This document shows, piece by piece, positions 11,717 to 22,841 of a stretch of 64,000 nucleotides of DNA. The notes beneath the pieces were generated by a model that had not been told where the DNA came from, searched no databases, and saw only the letters and a program-made list of their open reading frames with translations. The first letter of the stretch is position 1. Each line of letters begins with the position of its first letter. The translations under genes were made by a program, and so were the position numbers. This DNA is from Mycteria americana (taxonomy: Eukaryota > Chordata > Aves > Ciconiiformes > Ciconiidae), in the NCBI RefSeq assembly GCF_035582795.1, contig NW_027445436.1, positions 7,190,770-7,254,769 of the forward strand, written 5' to 3'.

Positions 11717-12988
11717 ATCAGGCACAGTCAACATGGGTTCACAAAGGGAAAGTCCTGTCTAACTAATTTGATATCCTTCTATGATAAGGTCACCCACCTA
11801 GTGGATGAAGGGAAGGCGGTGGATGTAGTTTTCCTGGATTTTAGGAAGGCTTTTGATACTGTCCCTCACAGCATCCTTCTGGACAAGTTGTCCAACTGTG
11901 GGATGAGTGGGTTCACGGTGCGCTGGGCGAAGAACTGGCTGAATGGCAGGCCTCAAAGGGTTGTAGTGAATGGGGCTACATCTGGCTGGCGACCAGTCAC
12001 CAGCAGTGTTCCTCAGGGCTCAATTCTAGGGCCAGTTCTGTTCAATAGTTTTATCAATGATCTGGATGCAGGAGTTGAATGCACCCTTAGCAAGTTTGCT
12101 GAGGATACTAAACTGGGAGGTGCTGCTGACTCTCTTGAGGGACAAGAGGCCTTGCAGAGGGATCTAGATAGATTGGAGCATTGGGCAATCATCAATGGCA
12201 TGAAATTTAACAAGACCAAATGCCGGGTTCTGCACCTAGGATGGAGTAACACCAGGCAGAAGTATAGACTGGGAGAGGAGTGGCTGGGGAGCAGCCCTGC
12301 AGAAAGGGATCTGGGGGTTCTGGTTGACAGCAGGCTCAACAGGAGTCAGCAGTGTGCCCTGGCAGCCAAGAGGGCAAACCACATCCTGGGGTGCATCAAA
12401 CACAGCATAACCAGCTGCTCAAAAGAGGTGATTATCCCTCCGTATTTAGCATTGGTGCGGTCTCCCCTTGAGTACTGTGTGCAGTTCTGGGCCCCACCAT
12501 TTAAGAAGGATGTTAAGGTACTTGAATGTGTCCAGAGGAGGGCAACAAGGCTGGTGAAAGGGCTGGAAGGCATGTCCTATGAGGAGCGGCTAAGGACTCT
12601 GGGTTTGTCTAGTTTGGGGAAAAGGAGGCTGAGGGGCGACCTCATTCTCTCTACAGCTTCCTGAGGAGGCAAAGTGGAGAGGGAGGTGCTGATCTCTTCT
12701 CCCTGGTATCCAGTGATAGGACGTGTGGGAACGGTTGAAAGCTGCTTCAGGGGAGGTTCAGACTTGACATTAGGAAGCATTTCTTTACCGAGAGGGTGGT
12801 CAAACACTGGAACAGGCTTCCTAGAGAGGTGGTCGATGCCCCAAGCCTGTCAGTGTTTAAGAGGCATTTGGACAATGCCCTTAATAACATGCTTTAAGAT
12901 GGTCAGCCCTGAATTGGTCAGGCAGTTGGACTAGATGATTGTTGTAGGTCCCTTCCAACTGAAATGGTCTATTCTATTCTATTCTATA
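11717..12988 (+). mobile_element. CR1 LINE of a second subfamily, 5'-truncated
   Basis: It begins in the reverse transcriptase at a sequence reading [15 protein letters not shown] and ends with GACTAGATGATTGTTGTAGG and an ATTCT-repeat tail at 12,970-12,988, not the ATTCTGTG octamer of the other copies. The sequence differs throughout from the 9180 copy, so it is a distinct CR1 lineage. Confidence 0.9.
11768..12664 (+). pseudogene. CR1 ORF2 reverse transcriptase, C-terminal two thirds
   Basis: A 298-codon frame carries [38 protein letters not shown] and FAEDTKLGG. The catalytic pair of aspartates in the FADD motif has become FAED, so the enzyme would be inactive even if expressed. The frame ends prematurely at [11 protein letters not shown] where the intact family continues to the tail; the remainder is found in another frame up to about 12,895. 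Confidence 0.9.
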
Positions 12989-12998
12989 TACTATGATA

Positions 12999-13056
12999 TA
13001 GGTATGACAAGCAGCAGGTATACTCTATAGGTATGACAAGCAGCAGGTATACTTGG
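12999..13056 (+). repeat. Short tandem duplication beside a CR1 tail
   Basis: The phrase ATAGGTATGACAAGCAGCAG followed by GTATAC occurs twice in a row with a spacing of about 32 bp, immediately after the CR1 3' end. Confidence 0.75.
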
Positions 13057-14069
13057 TCATACAGTCTCTAGTCAAGAAATCAACAACTGCTGTTGACATT
13101 TGCTTGATTATTGCCCAGCGTATTGTTTGTCTTTTCTGTTCAATTTGCAAAATGTCATGGTGAAACAACTTGTAAAGCTGGTGGCCTCGGACTTACTGTT
13201 TCAGTAAGTCTGGCACACTTGATTACAGTACTCAGGGTGCTTCAGTTGCTTCTGATGTTAGTTGAAGATGATGTGTAATATTACATCTGTGTGAACATAC
13301 AGTATTCTACCAATGTTTTAAGGGCCTTAACCTGTTTATTTTCTCTAGAGTATACTCAGCTTTATATTTTAATCCTCTTGCCTATAAGACTAGAAACATA
13401 ACTTGTTAAATAAGCAAATTGCTCTTAGTCATCAATTTATAGTAATCATTTTTATAAGTAGTTGGCAACCCTATCCATGATTAAATTGCAAATTTTAGGA
13501 TCAATGCATAGACTACATTTGAGTCATTTTACCTTAAACGGTGCACCTTATAATGCTCTCCACTGAATGGTAATGAGAACTCAGATCTAAACTGAAGTCA
13601 GATCTATCTAAATTAAACTAGTAAATTAGTAAACTAATGAGAAATGTAGCTCTGAAGGAGGAGGAATTTATTTCCTCTCTCTAAGACTGGTCAGACCAGC
13701 TGACTGCAGCTACTGTTGTAAATCAATATGTTACAATATCTACAGAGCCAGTTATTTATATAACACGTTTTGCTAATAATAGTTATGCACAGTGTGTATA
13801 AAGACATATTAAAAGACAATATCATGTAAATGTGCTTTCATCTAGCCCTGTGTTTAAAGCTTTTTTAGAAAACATTAGTTTCTGTTTGGCTGTAAAATTT
13901 CTGTCTAAAACCTCTGCCTGATCCCCCTTATCTGGCTTCCTGCTATGGTCTAAAACCACATGATGTTCATGTGGGGACAAGGGGGAAAAATATTAAACTT
14001 ACCCTGTCCTCAGCATGAGCATTTATGAGGTAATAATGACTAAAATAACTAAATGTACCTTATTAACTC
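13057..14069. other. AT-rich unique DNA
   Basis: No gene or repeat family recognised. Sequence becomes GC-rich abruptly at about 14,075. Confidence 0.6.
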
Positions 14070-15060
14070 CTCAGATGCCAGTTTGCCTTGGGTGCAAACC
14101 AAGCCGGCCACTTCCAAGGTGTATGGCTACGGCTGGGAGTTGCCGGGACTGAGAAGGAGCCGGGACTGGCGGCGGGCTACTCCCGGCCTGCGGGGGGCCA
14201 GCTTGCCCCTGTTACCAGGTGGCGCTCGGACACTAGCACGGGATGGACTGGAGAAGGAAGAAAAGAAGCTCGTCGCTGTCGCTGGGGCTAGGCAGGACAG
14301 GGGGCACCTGTCATACACGAAGCCCGCGGTTACGGGGCCACAACCGCCCCTGAGGGCAGTCCGCCCGGCGGGCTGCCGGTGCTTCCCTCCCGCTGCGGCC
14401 AGTAAGCGCCTGCGGTCACGGAGTTACGACTACGGCAGCGGGGCGTGTGTATGTGCCCCCGGAACGGTTCACAGCGCCCTGAAGCGCAACTGGTGGCGGG
14501 ACGGGGCGGCTGTTGGGCGCGGCAATTTTTAACGTATGAAGGCAGGAGGCTAGATAGGGGAGATGGGTATCTTCTTCTGAGGTGGTTGTCAATTGGAGTG
14601 CTTGTTTTAAGCGCTACGTGGGCGGAGGGCGGGCTAGGGATGGTTGGGATCCCAGGGAAACCACTGCATGCACAGGAGCGCCTCAGTGCTCCTATGGAGG
14701 TGGGCGGCTTCCTTAACGGTTCGAGTTCGCCCTGGCGCTCGTGGGGGAGGCGCGAGATTAGTGTCGAGGCCGGCGGCGTGCCTCAGCGGGCTAGGGCATG
14801 GTGGCTGGAGGAGGAGAAGGAGGCAGTAGGCAGTAGGCAGTTCCTGCGTGGTCGTGTTCGTGCGAGAGGAGAGGAGAGGAGGTTGGCTGGCCGCCCAGCT
14901 GGGAGCCCGCCGGGGCTGGCAGAGACCCGGCTCGGGGAGGCGGGAGCGCGCGCGGTTTGGGTGGAGTGCGTATGGGGGAGGGGGGGAAGCGATCGTCCGC
15001 CTCCTGGTCCCTTCTTTCGCAGTCCCGTGGCTGTTGGTGAACAGTTTATGCTGGTTTAAT
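14070..15060. promoter_or_regulatory. CpG-island-like region, candidate host promoter
   Basis: About 1 kb of GC-rich, CpG-dense sequence stands out sharply from AT-rich flanks. It contains several GC boxes, for example GGGGCGG near 14,504 and GTGGGCGGAGGGCGGG near 14,619, and a CACGTAGC/TACGTGG-type E-box near 14,615. Frames across it (such as 14,053-14,532 and 14,445-15,059) are arginine- and glycine-rich, as expected for GC-rich DNA, and I do not regard them as genes. CpG density this high usually marks an unmethylated germline promoter in birds. Transcription direction cannot be read from sequence; the candidate exon at 6.7 kb would require leftward transcription. Confidence 0.6.
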
Positions 15061-15269
15061 GCCGTACTTTGTTAGGGAAACAGAGCACTTAAGTAGTTCC
15101 CTAGGTAGGTGGCAATATTGAGCGGGTGCAACATTATAAAATATTTTATTTTACCAGGTATAATCAGAGCTGTTTATTTGTGTGTGGTCGGTGAGTTGCA
15201 TACGTTTACTTGCATACAGTGGTCCTGCAGGTCAAATAAAATGTTTCACCCCTGTAGGAGATGCTTCTG

Positions 15270-16095
15270 GAGCAGGAGATGATTTTGGGAGGAACAAGTG
15301 TGGGGAAAATAAAGGGGTAAGAGGATAAAAAGGGCCGGATAAATAGTGTAGATAGTTTGTAAATAGTGTAATGGCATGTAAATAGTTTGCTGGTCAGTAT
15401 ACTTGTCTGGATATGCCCTGTGCCTGATCAGGGAAGTCTGCCCTATCTTCTTATTAAATTCCTTTCTAACTCTTTCCTGAGTGAGGGCTCTCTATTCTGT
15501 GTGCATGTGTGTGTTATGGGGGTCTGAGTGCCAGCAACTGGAGTCAGATCACAAATTGAAGGGCTTGTGTGTCCATGGTGCCAGCAGCTGGAGCAAATGT
15601 GGGTGTGTGAGTGAGTGTGTGATCACTAGTGAAGATCAAGCCAGACTAGCTGGTGAGTAGGTGAAGTGACCTGGGAGCCAGGGGGGTGAGTAGGTCTCTA
15701 AGGGCCAGCTCTGGGTGTGAGAACGCCTGTGTGTCTCTAAGGGTGAGCACAGGAAGGTTGGCTATGAGACATGAGGAGTCCTGGTCAACTCTGGGTGGGC
15801 AGACCGATATATATATATATATATGTATATATGTGTATATATATATGTATATATATATATTCTCACTAGTGGACCTCCATCCTGCCTCAGCCAGAGAGGG
15901 GAGCAGGAGGAAGCTGTTGGTGCTATGTTCGTGTGAGGGCTCTGAGTGTCTGTCTGTAATCTGTATGGCCAGCCATGTGTATGTGGTGTATATGTGTGCT
16001 CTGTGTGCATGTGCCTGATGGGTATACATTTTCAACCTCCCTACTGGTTGGACCTGGGGATGTGGAGCGGCAGCAGCCTTGCCTCTCTTGGGCTG
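15270..16095 (+). repeat. F-family LTR-like fragment with a TA-rich microsatellite
   Basis: It shares with the copies at 33,107 and 39,520 the segment GGTCAGTATACTTGTCTG, then the TATCTTCTTATTAAAT polyadenylation-like segment (about 15,436-15,462), followed by GTGCCAGCAACTGGAGTCAG and the ACTAGTGAAGATCAAGCC units. It is truncated at the 5' end and shorter than the other two. A TATATG/TA microsatellite at 15,807-15,861 lies within it. Confidence 0.7.
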
Positions 16096-17207
16096 TTGAA
16101 TCTGGCATGATATATTTTATTTTAACAAAGTCTACCATGAGTATAGTATTACTTAAGCCCTGGAGATGAAAGGCTAATCTGTTGTGCACTGTTACATCAC
16201 CTAAATCAGTGGTGCTTTACAAGTGAGGGTCACTTTCCATATCTGAAGTATTAGGTTGTCATTTATTTATTTCTGTTCCTGTGACCACAATGTTCTCATT
16301 ATTTAATGCTTGTAAATCAGAGAGGTAAAATAAAAGGGAGTAGAGGAACTAAATGCAATATTGCTATAGCTTCAGTCATACAAATATTTAAATGATTTTT
16401 TTTTTCCTCAATGATATTCTTAGAAATGGCTGTCATCACGTTTGTGTTTGTCCATTGATTCTTGTCCCATGTTGACATGCAGAGTGTTTCAGAGGATCAT
16501 TGAAGCTTCCTAATCTGAAACAACATAAAAAATTTTGGTAATGTGAATGTTAACAATGTTTTGATATCCTGTGTAGAATACTTAACACTGTCTTGAGCAC
16601 ACAAAAAAAGAGCAACCAAACCTTTTTGGGCTCTCTATTTAGAGACAAGTGTTACTGTCTGACAGTAACAAGTGTTACTTACTGATAAGTGTTCCTGTCA
16701 AGGCCCTAGAATTATTTACTCTTTTAATAGCTGTGCATTAGTAGCATTTAGAGATTCTACTTGGGAGTTAGCACTGTTCTGCTACATGGGTACTAATCTG
16801 TAACAAAAACTTATATCTCAAAGAGCTTTCCTAAATTTACTGAGATAAGTATATAAGGTATGCAAGAGCAAAAATTAAGGGAAACACTAATTTTATTCTA
16901 TGTTATGAGAATTCAGATGCCTGATTGCAGTAGTAGAGAAGCTCACAAGTAGTTCTGGGGGTGTAAATAGTGTTTGGAGTAGTCCTTTTTATTCCTTGGT
17001 GTTGGGTCAGGGAGTGTCCGAGGCTTTTGGCAATCTGCAGACCCTGTACATTACAAAATTAAGTTTTAAGAGGAAAACTTTACAGCAGTTAGTGTTTGAA
17101 CTGGCTGGGGGGGGAAATAAAAATGTGCCCCCCCATTTATTCAGCTAGATTTAACACAGGTAGAGAGCATCACAAGACATTAATGTTATACCTACCACAT
17201 CGAAGAT
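16096..17207. other. Unique AT-rich DNA
   Basis: No coding signal. Contains a local direct repeat GTGTTACTGTCTGACAG / AGTGTTACTTACTGATAAG near 16,640-16,690. Confidence 0.55.
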
Positions 17208-17624
17208 GTAGGCTGGGGGTGCACAAGAAGTTGGGAGGGGACACAGCTGGGACAGCTGGCACAGCTGACCCCAACTGACCAAAGGGATATTCCATACCAT
17301 ATGATGTCGTGCTCAACAATAAAGCTGGGGGTGGTGGAGGTTGGCCAGGCCTACCATTGCTCGGGGACTGGCTGGGCATCGGTCGGTTGGTGGTGAGCAA
17401 CTGGGTTTTTTTATTGCATCACTTGTTTTTCTTGGGGTTTTTTCCCTCCTCTTTGTTGTTTTATTTTTCTCTCTCTTTTTTTTTTTTAATTATTAAACTG
17501 TCTTTATCTCAACCCATGAGTTTTTGCACTTTTACCCTTCCGATTCCCTCCCCATCCTACTGGGTTGGGGAGTGAGTGAGCAGCTGTGTGGTGTTTAGCT
17601 GCCTACCAGGGTTAAACCATGACA
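17208..17624 (+). repeat. 5'-truncated 5' LTR
   Basis: Homology starts in U3 at GTAGGCTGGGGGTGC and runs to AAACCATGACA. The segment retains CCATATGATGTCGTGC, the conserved U3 site, an AATAAAGC near the U3/R region and the ATTAAACTGTCTTTATC motif. Confidence 0.9.
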
Positions 17625-17632
17625 GTCCTTTT

Positions 17633-17650
17633 TGGTGCCCAACGTGGGGC
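17633..17650 (+). other. Primer binding site, tRNA-Lys1,2 type
   Basis: TGGTGCCCAACGTGGGGC lies 8 nt after the LTR end, one mismatch from a perfect complement of the tRNA-Lys(CUU) 3' end. Confidence 0.85.
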
Positions 17651-17783
17651 ACGAAGGGTTTGAGATAATGACAGATTTGATTGGAGTTTGCTAGACTGAA
17701 TTTAGAGCTGTTATAGCTGTTTAGCTATTAATTGGCAGGCTCCTGTGCTTGCCATGGGGCTTGCTTGCCTTACTGTATATTAG

Positions 17784-17965
17784 AGTCTAGTGCTCGTTAG
17801 TGACTGCTTTTTACTTTTGCTATTTGCTGTACTGCTTATCATCTTACTCTGCTGTGCCTGGGAACATTTTGTAACAGCAATGGCCATGCGCCTGGGCTGG
17901 CAGATGGCCAGGGCATTGCTAGTCTTCATGTACTGCTGTACTGGGCAGGCTGGAACTCCAGTGTG
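17784..17965 (+). pseudogene. Hydrophobic frame after the PBS
   Basis: A 60-codon open stretch between a TAG (17,781-17,783) and a TGA carries one strong membrane-spanning segment, FLLLLFAVLLIILLCC, and a second hydrophobic patch ARALLVFMYCC. It begins about 135 nt after the PBS, the position where the other proviral copies have their hydrophobic ORF. It has no early ATG and no continuation into gag, so it is a remnant. Confidence 0.6.
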
Positions 17966-18895
17966 AACTCAAGTCGAAGCGTCTGTGACCTGTGGATAAG
18001 TCCATGCCAGGGAAGGTACACCTCGAGGCATCTGTGGTCATGAATAAGTCCATGCCACAGTGTAGTCAATCAGGAGCTGGTAGAAGGCCAGGACTTACGT
18101 AAAGTTGATAAGGGGGATTCAGACGGGAACACGGAACGTCTAAACAAGAATTACTGTCCTTGGGAGAGAAGCACATCCTGGAGAAATATGTAAGCTAATT
18201 AAGATGTTCTGGGAGCCATCTGAAACAGCTAGTAGAAGTGTGATAAGAAGCACCCTCACGCGAACTATCCTCATTATAATACTAAAAGTCACACCCCTCG
18301 AGCTGGAGACCCCGGCCTAAGCAGAGACCCCTCACCTTTGAGCATGCGCAGAATATTAAAGTAGCACTGTAGCTTTAAGCTGAAATAAGAGAAATGTAGG
18401 CCAATAGAAAACTGCTTTGTGTAATTACTTATGCATATGCGTAACTAGACTGTATAAATACCATACCTGCATGACCGAACTTTGTGCTAGCTTTGTGGAG
18501 CTACCACCTAGCACCCATCTCTGTGCAGACATGAAATAAAATACCTCTGCCCTGTGTGTATATTGGCGTCTCGCACACCGGGTAAATGACCTCACACTTG
18601 TGGGATAACAACAGCAGGTACACCTTGAAGTGTCAGTGGCTGTGCATAAGGCCATGCCAGAACACCTTGAAGCGTCTGTGGCTGTGACACAACAGGTACA
18701 CCCCTGAAGGGATTGTGGCTGATGGATAAGGCAATGCCAGAGCAGGTACACCTCAAAGCAACTGTGGCTATGGATAAGCCCAGGCTGCAGCAGGTATACC
18801 CCTGAAGAGACTGTGGTCCATGAATAAGTCCATGCTGGAGCAGGTACACCCCTGAGGGACTGTGGACCGTGGATAAGTCCATGCTGGAGCAGGGG
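17965..18895 (+). repeat. Tandem ~50-bp repeat array, split by an LTR
   Basis: About seven degenerate units of roughly 50 bp contain phrases CCTGAAGGGACTGTGG, GGATAAGTCCATGC and GGAGCAGGTACACC. They lie at 17,965-18,060 and 18,611-18,895; the LTR at 18,061-18,610 interrupts the array. The units resemble the repeats inside the K-type LTRs. Confidence 0.8.
18061..18610 (+). repeat. Solo LTR of another class with 4-bp TSD
   Basis: It begins TGTAGTCAATCAGG and ends GGGATAACA. The flanks are ACAG at 18,057-18,060 and ACAG at 18,611-18,614, a 4-bp duplication typical of gammaretrovirus-like (ERV1) integration. A TATAAAT box lies at 18,453-18,459 and AATAAA at 18,535-18,540, so U3, R and U5 can be placed. 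Removing it restores the host tandem-repeat unit. Confidence 0.9.
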
Positions 18896-19199
18896 AGGAG
18901 TTCATTGCAATGTTAAACCCTATGGCCTGGTCCAAAGGGACTAGGAGTGGAAATTGTAATGGCTATACCTTTGAACTGTTGCAACCCATGATTTGAGTTG
19001 CATGTTATAGAAAGCACTATAGCAGGAACCCCTTGCTCCAAGCCTGGCTAGGGGCAAGGGGAAGAGTTCATTGCAATGTTAAACCCTATAACTTTGTCCA
19101 AAGGGGCCAGGGGTGGAGATTGTAATGGAAATACCTTGAAATTGTTGTAACCCATGATTTGAGTTGTATGTTATAGGAAGTACTATAGCAGGAACCACC
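18892..19199 (+). repeat. 166-bp tandem duplication in proviral interior
   Basis: The unit starting GGGGAGGAGTTCATTGCAAT (18,892) recurs from 19,058 as GGGGAAGAGTTCATTGCAAT, with the shared interior phrase AACCCATGATTTGAGTTG and ending near GCAGGAACC. The units differ by scattered substitutions and small indels, so the duplication is not recent. Confidence 0.85.
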
Positions 19200-19509
19200 T
19201 GAACCAATGGAGGATGTGCCTCAAAAAAAGCAGTGCAAGTGCAGCAGTGACCTGACCTGAGCTGGCTTCAGTGTGCAAAAGTCCAACACAACACACCACC
19301 TCTTCTGTCCTGAGTGACCACCATAAGAGATGGAGCCCAAAGTCATGGACTAAATGAACTCAATGGACATTTTATCGACCCATAGACTAAGGGAATGATA
19401 TCTGTGTATATATCAAAGGATGGGAAGGGGGGGTGGTGGTTAATGAGGATGTATTGGATAGTGTGAGACCTGAGCATGACGTAAATGGTATGGAATAAGG
19501 GGTGGAGAA

Positions 19510-19983
19510 TATGCTGGTTTTGGCTGGGTTAGAGTTAATTTTCTTCACAGTAGCTTGCATGGGGCTACGTTTTGGATTTGTGATGAAAACAGTGTTCATA
19601 ACAGGGATGTTTTAGTTACTGCTGAGCAGTGCTTACACAGCGTCAAAGCCTTTTCTGCTTCTCATACTGCCCCGCCAGCGAGTAGGCTGGGGGTGCACAA
19701 GAAGTTGGGAGGGGACACAGCTGGGACCCCAACTGGGCATCAGTCATTTGGTTGTGAGCAATTGGTTTTATTATTGCATCACTTGTTTTTCTTGGTTTTG
19801 GGGTTTTTTTTCTTCTCTGTTGTTTTCTTTTTCTCTCTCTTTTTTTTTTTTTTAATTTATTAAACTGTCTTTATCTTAACCCACGAGTTTTTGCTCTTCT
19901 GATTCTCTCCCCATCCCACTGGGTGGGGGAATGAGCAAGCGGCTGTGTGGTGCTTAGCTGCTTACTGGGCTTAAACCACGACA
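19510..19983 (+). repeat. 3' LTR of the deleted provirus
   Basis: It follows a polypurine stretch AATAAGGGGTGGAGAA and runs from TATGCTGGTTTTGGC to AAACCACGACA. The first dinucleotide has mutated (TA for TG). It lacks the middle of U3, where a deletion joins GACCCCAACTG to GGCATCAGTCA. Confidence 0.85.
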
Positions 19984-22227
19984 GATATAAAAAATTATAA
20001 GGAGAATTCCAGCCATTTGATCAAAAGATTGACCATAGCCAACTATGCAAGTCTGTCAAAGGCTGTGAGTATATCAGATGTACTAAAAAACTTAGAACTG
20101 CAGCGGTTGCCTCTGAGAGAGAGAAAGAGAGATGTAATACATTTAACAAAAGTTAGAATATATTCGTGTACAAATAAATGAAACCATGCTTAGAACCTAG
20201 AGAAGCAGCAACTCAATTTTATATGTATTTGTCACAGATGGGGATGTGCCTGTTTTGTGAGAAATCTTTGTATTCTCCCTTATACAAAGGATTCTGCGGA
20301 AACATTGAGAGAGAGAGTAAGTAAGTTCAGTCTTGCTGAACTTGTCAAAATCGCATAACTTGCCCTTGCCCTGAATCATCAAGGCTTATGAGAAGGTTCT
20401 TGCACCATCTCTGCCGTGTGTTTGGGGCATATAATTTATACTTGTGACTGAAACTACTGTGCATGTACACAGAAGAAAAGCTGTGGGGCACCAAGAAGAT
20501 AAAAGCAGCTCTCCAAGGTGTGTGATCAGAAGACTTTCTCCAGAATGCTCATGAGTGGCTTCTAGGAAAGGAGGTGGCTGCTTGTTGCCTGCAGGATAGG
20601 GCTCCTCCTATTTCTTTAGAAATCAACCAGCTTAAAGGTTCACTTCCCCCTCCCGTGTTTTGCAGGGAAGCACAAAGTGTTCTGAGTAGTTTGTGTCTTG
20701 GTCTCTTCTCTATTTGTTGTTGTTATTCAAGTGTTCTCCTTGCTTTTTCAAGCCAGTTAAAAAATTATTTTTTTATTTTTAGTTTGAAGGGCTTGGGGCA
20801 AACTTCACCTCTGGAGAGTGTCTCTTTAGTCCACTGTCCAATTGGAGATGGAGGATTAGAAAGTAAGTTAAAAAAAAAGTGTAAATATACCTCTCCTGTC
20901 TTTTTTCCCCCCCCATGCTTTAAATAAGTAAAAAAAAACCAAACCAAAACCAGTATTTCTGTTTTTGTTTTAAACTTGTTTACAGTGATTAAAATAACAC
21001 TCTTCACTTTATTTTACATGGCTTTACAATATTTACTTGAATTTGTTTACTTGATGCTAGTAAACAACCATCCTATTTAATAATGTTGATTACACCTTTA
21101 TTTAAAACAAAATCTATAATATTTGAGATTACGTCTATAAACATGAACAAATCAAGAAAGAGTTGAATGGGGAAAAAAACACATTCTAGCTTGTTCAGAC
21201 TGTCTCTACTAAACACTTGCTCTAAAAATATTTAATTTTTTGAAATTACAACAGTTTAAATGTATTTAAAATATACTTTGTATTTTGACACTTGTTCTTT
21301 GCCAAATCATTTGCCTGTTAAAGCTGTTTCAGCTTCTTATTATAGCAGTGAAAAAATGTGTAGTTTGTTCTGATGATCTGGCTGTGGTATGTGTGTATAT
21401 AGCATGCACACTTTTCTTCAGCAATCTGTCAGAGTGTAAAGAATTCAGCTACTATCAGATACGTAAATTTCACAGGATGTAGTCTCACCAGGTGAGGAGC
21501 ATAACATATGGCAAATGTCTTTAAGGTAATTTAATCACCTTTCTTAGATGTAAATGTTCACAGGAACTTAACTAAAAAAATCACTATATTCAGCTTGTAA
21601 ACAAATGCAACTTTATTTCTTTTTTTTAATAATTTGATAATAAAAGTGATACTACACCATATATTGTACCAAGCTCTCAGTACTGTTCTTGATTTAAAAT
21701 TCCTTCCTGAAAAAGTGTATTTTTATTGAGAAATATTGACACATGAATGCATAATGCTGAACCAATTTTAATGTAATCTGTTTCATAAACCTCCAAGTGA
21801 ACATCCAATTTAAGACTATTAAGACTATTAGTTTGATATTGCAGTAGATACAAACATCATCATATATTACATATGCCATAATAAAGGAAAAAAATTCTGA
21901 TTACCAATGTAGATAATTATTTTCAAATTTATTGGAAGACTCATATTTAAATGGCAGCTAAGACAAAGGAATGTTGTATTATCCTAGCAGCACTGTGTAG
22001 CTCTAGTATAGTGGATTATAATTGCAAATGATTGGGTATAATAGATGGTAAAGGTTTGTGCAGTTTCTAGGAGAGGCTGAATAGCTTAAAGGAAAAATCC
22101 ACTGAAGATGCCTACAAAACAAGATACCTTCATTGTCCTAGCTCAAGGACTTAAGACAGTGTTGAGAAATGACTATATGCTTGCTGTCCTTTTACTCAGG
22201 TATGGTACAACAGCAGCAGATACCTAG
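19984..22227. other. AT-rich unique DNA
   Basis: No repeat family or gene recognised. Frames at 20,574-20,927 and elsewhere lack similarity features I know, have poor codon texture and include poly-A-derived lysine runs. Confidence 0.6.
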
Positions 22228-22702
22228 TGTAGGGTGCGAGAAGACTTTGTCATGGTAACCCAGGATAGTTCGCCTCCCCCATCCGAGTATGCAGAGTCCC
22301 AAGCACATCTTATCTTGTTGTTACAGTAACCTGGGGTAGTTCGCTTCACCCCCATCTGCACATACCCTTGCACGGGTGCCAACGTGAAGGCCAGCTGCAG
22401 ATCTCGGAATTCGGACAACAGGACCTGCATTACATCAGCAAGTTCGCTAATGAGCAAAACAAGACATTGCATATGTATGATATGTTAATCAGCACAAGTT
22501 TTATTGTCCACCCCTGTGGTGCTTTCCCTTGAGCCTCACCCGGAGCAGAGCTCCGCTGCATCAGGTTTCTCCATTTTTACTAGCATTGGTGCCCGGGGCT
22601 CCCACCGTGGAAATGTTACGCTTTCAATAAAGCCAAAGCTTTCACTTGCTGAGTGTTGTGCCTCATCCCTGAGGGATCTGCACCTGTTTTTTGCACATTA
22701 CA
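22228..22702 (+). repeat. Solo LTR with 5-bp TSD
   Basis: It begins TGTAGGGTGCGAGAAG and ends TTGCACATTACA. CCTAG flanks it at 22,223-22,227 and 22,703-22,707; the preceding A also matches, so a 6-bp duplication cannot be excluded. An AATAAA signal lies at 22,626-22,631. A near-identical copy in opposite orientation is at 47,096-47,560. An 82-codon antisense frame (22,224-22,472, minus) lies in its U3. Confidence 0.9.
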
Positions 22703-22841
22703 CCTAGACAAGAGGCATACTACTGGGCTAGATGAACTTTTGATTTAACCCAATATAGCTGCTTTTTTATGTGCGTAGGAAAAAAAAATTAAGCTGTTCT
22801 TGGTCTCAAAAATTTACAATTTAATTTTACTCTTTCTATCT

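Larger units (their letters stand above)
17208..19983 (+). mobile_element. ERVL-like provirus with large internal deletion
   Basis: Order on the plus strand: 5'-truncated 5' LTR (17,208-17,624), PBS (17,633-17,650), leader and hydrophobic frame, a tandem-repeat block, a 166-bp duplication, a 3' non-coding segment, polypurine tract, and 3' LTR (19,510-19,983). No gag core, protease, RT or integrase remains. The 3' segment from about 19,270 to 19,509 is homologous to the post-integrase region of the right-hand provirus (about 57,080-56,855 on the minus strand). A solo LTR of another class is inserted at 18,061-18,610. Confidence 0.85.

Noticed and set aside
14053..15059. Long frames of 159 and 204 codons in the CpG island
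   Set aside because: GC-rich DNA yields long open frames by chance; the products are Arg/Gly/Pro-rich and have no motif or splice structure I can support.
15646..16189. Frames rich in Ile-Tyr repeats
   Set aside because: Translation of a TA/TATATG microsatellite inside an F-family repeat.
17208..17624. Possible solo LTR
   Set aside because: A PBS follows at the standard distance, so it is the 5' LTR of a deleted provirus.
20574..20927. 117-codon frame as a small gene
   Set aside because: Low-complexity Ser/Leu/Lys-rich, with no start context, splice or family support.
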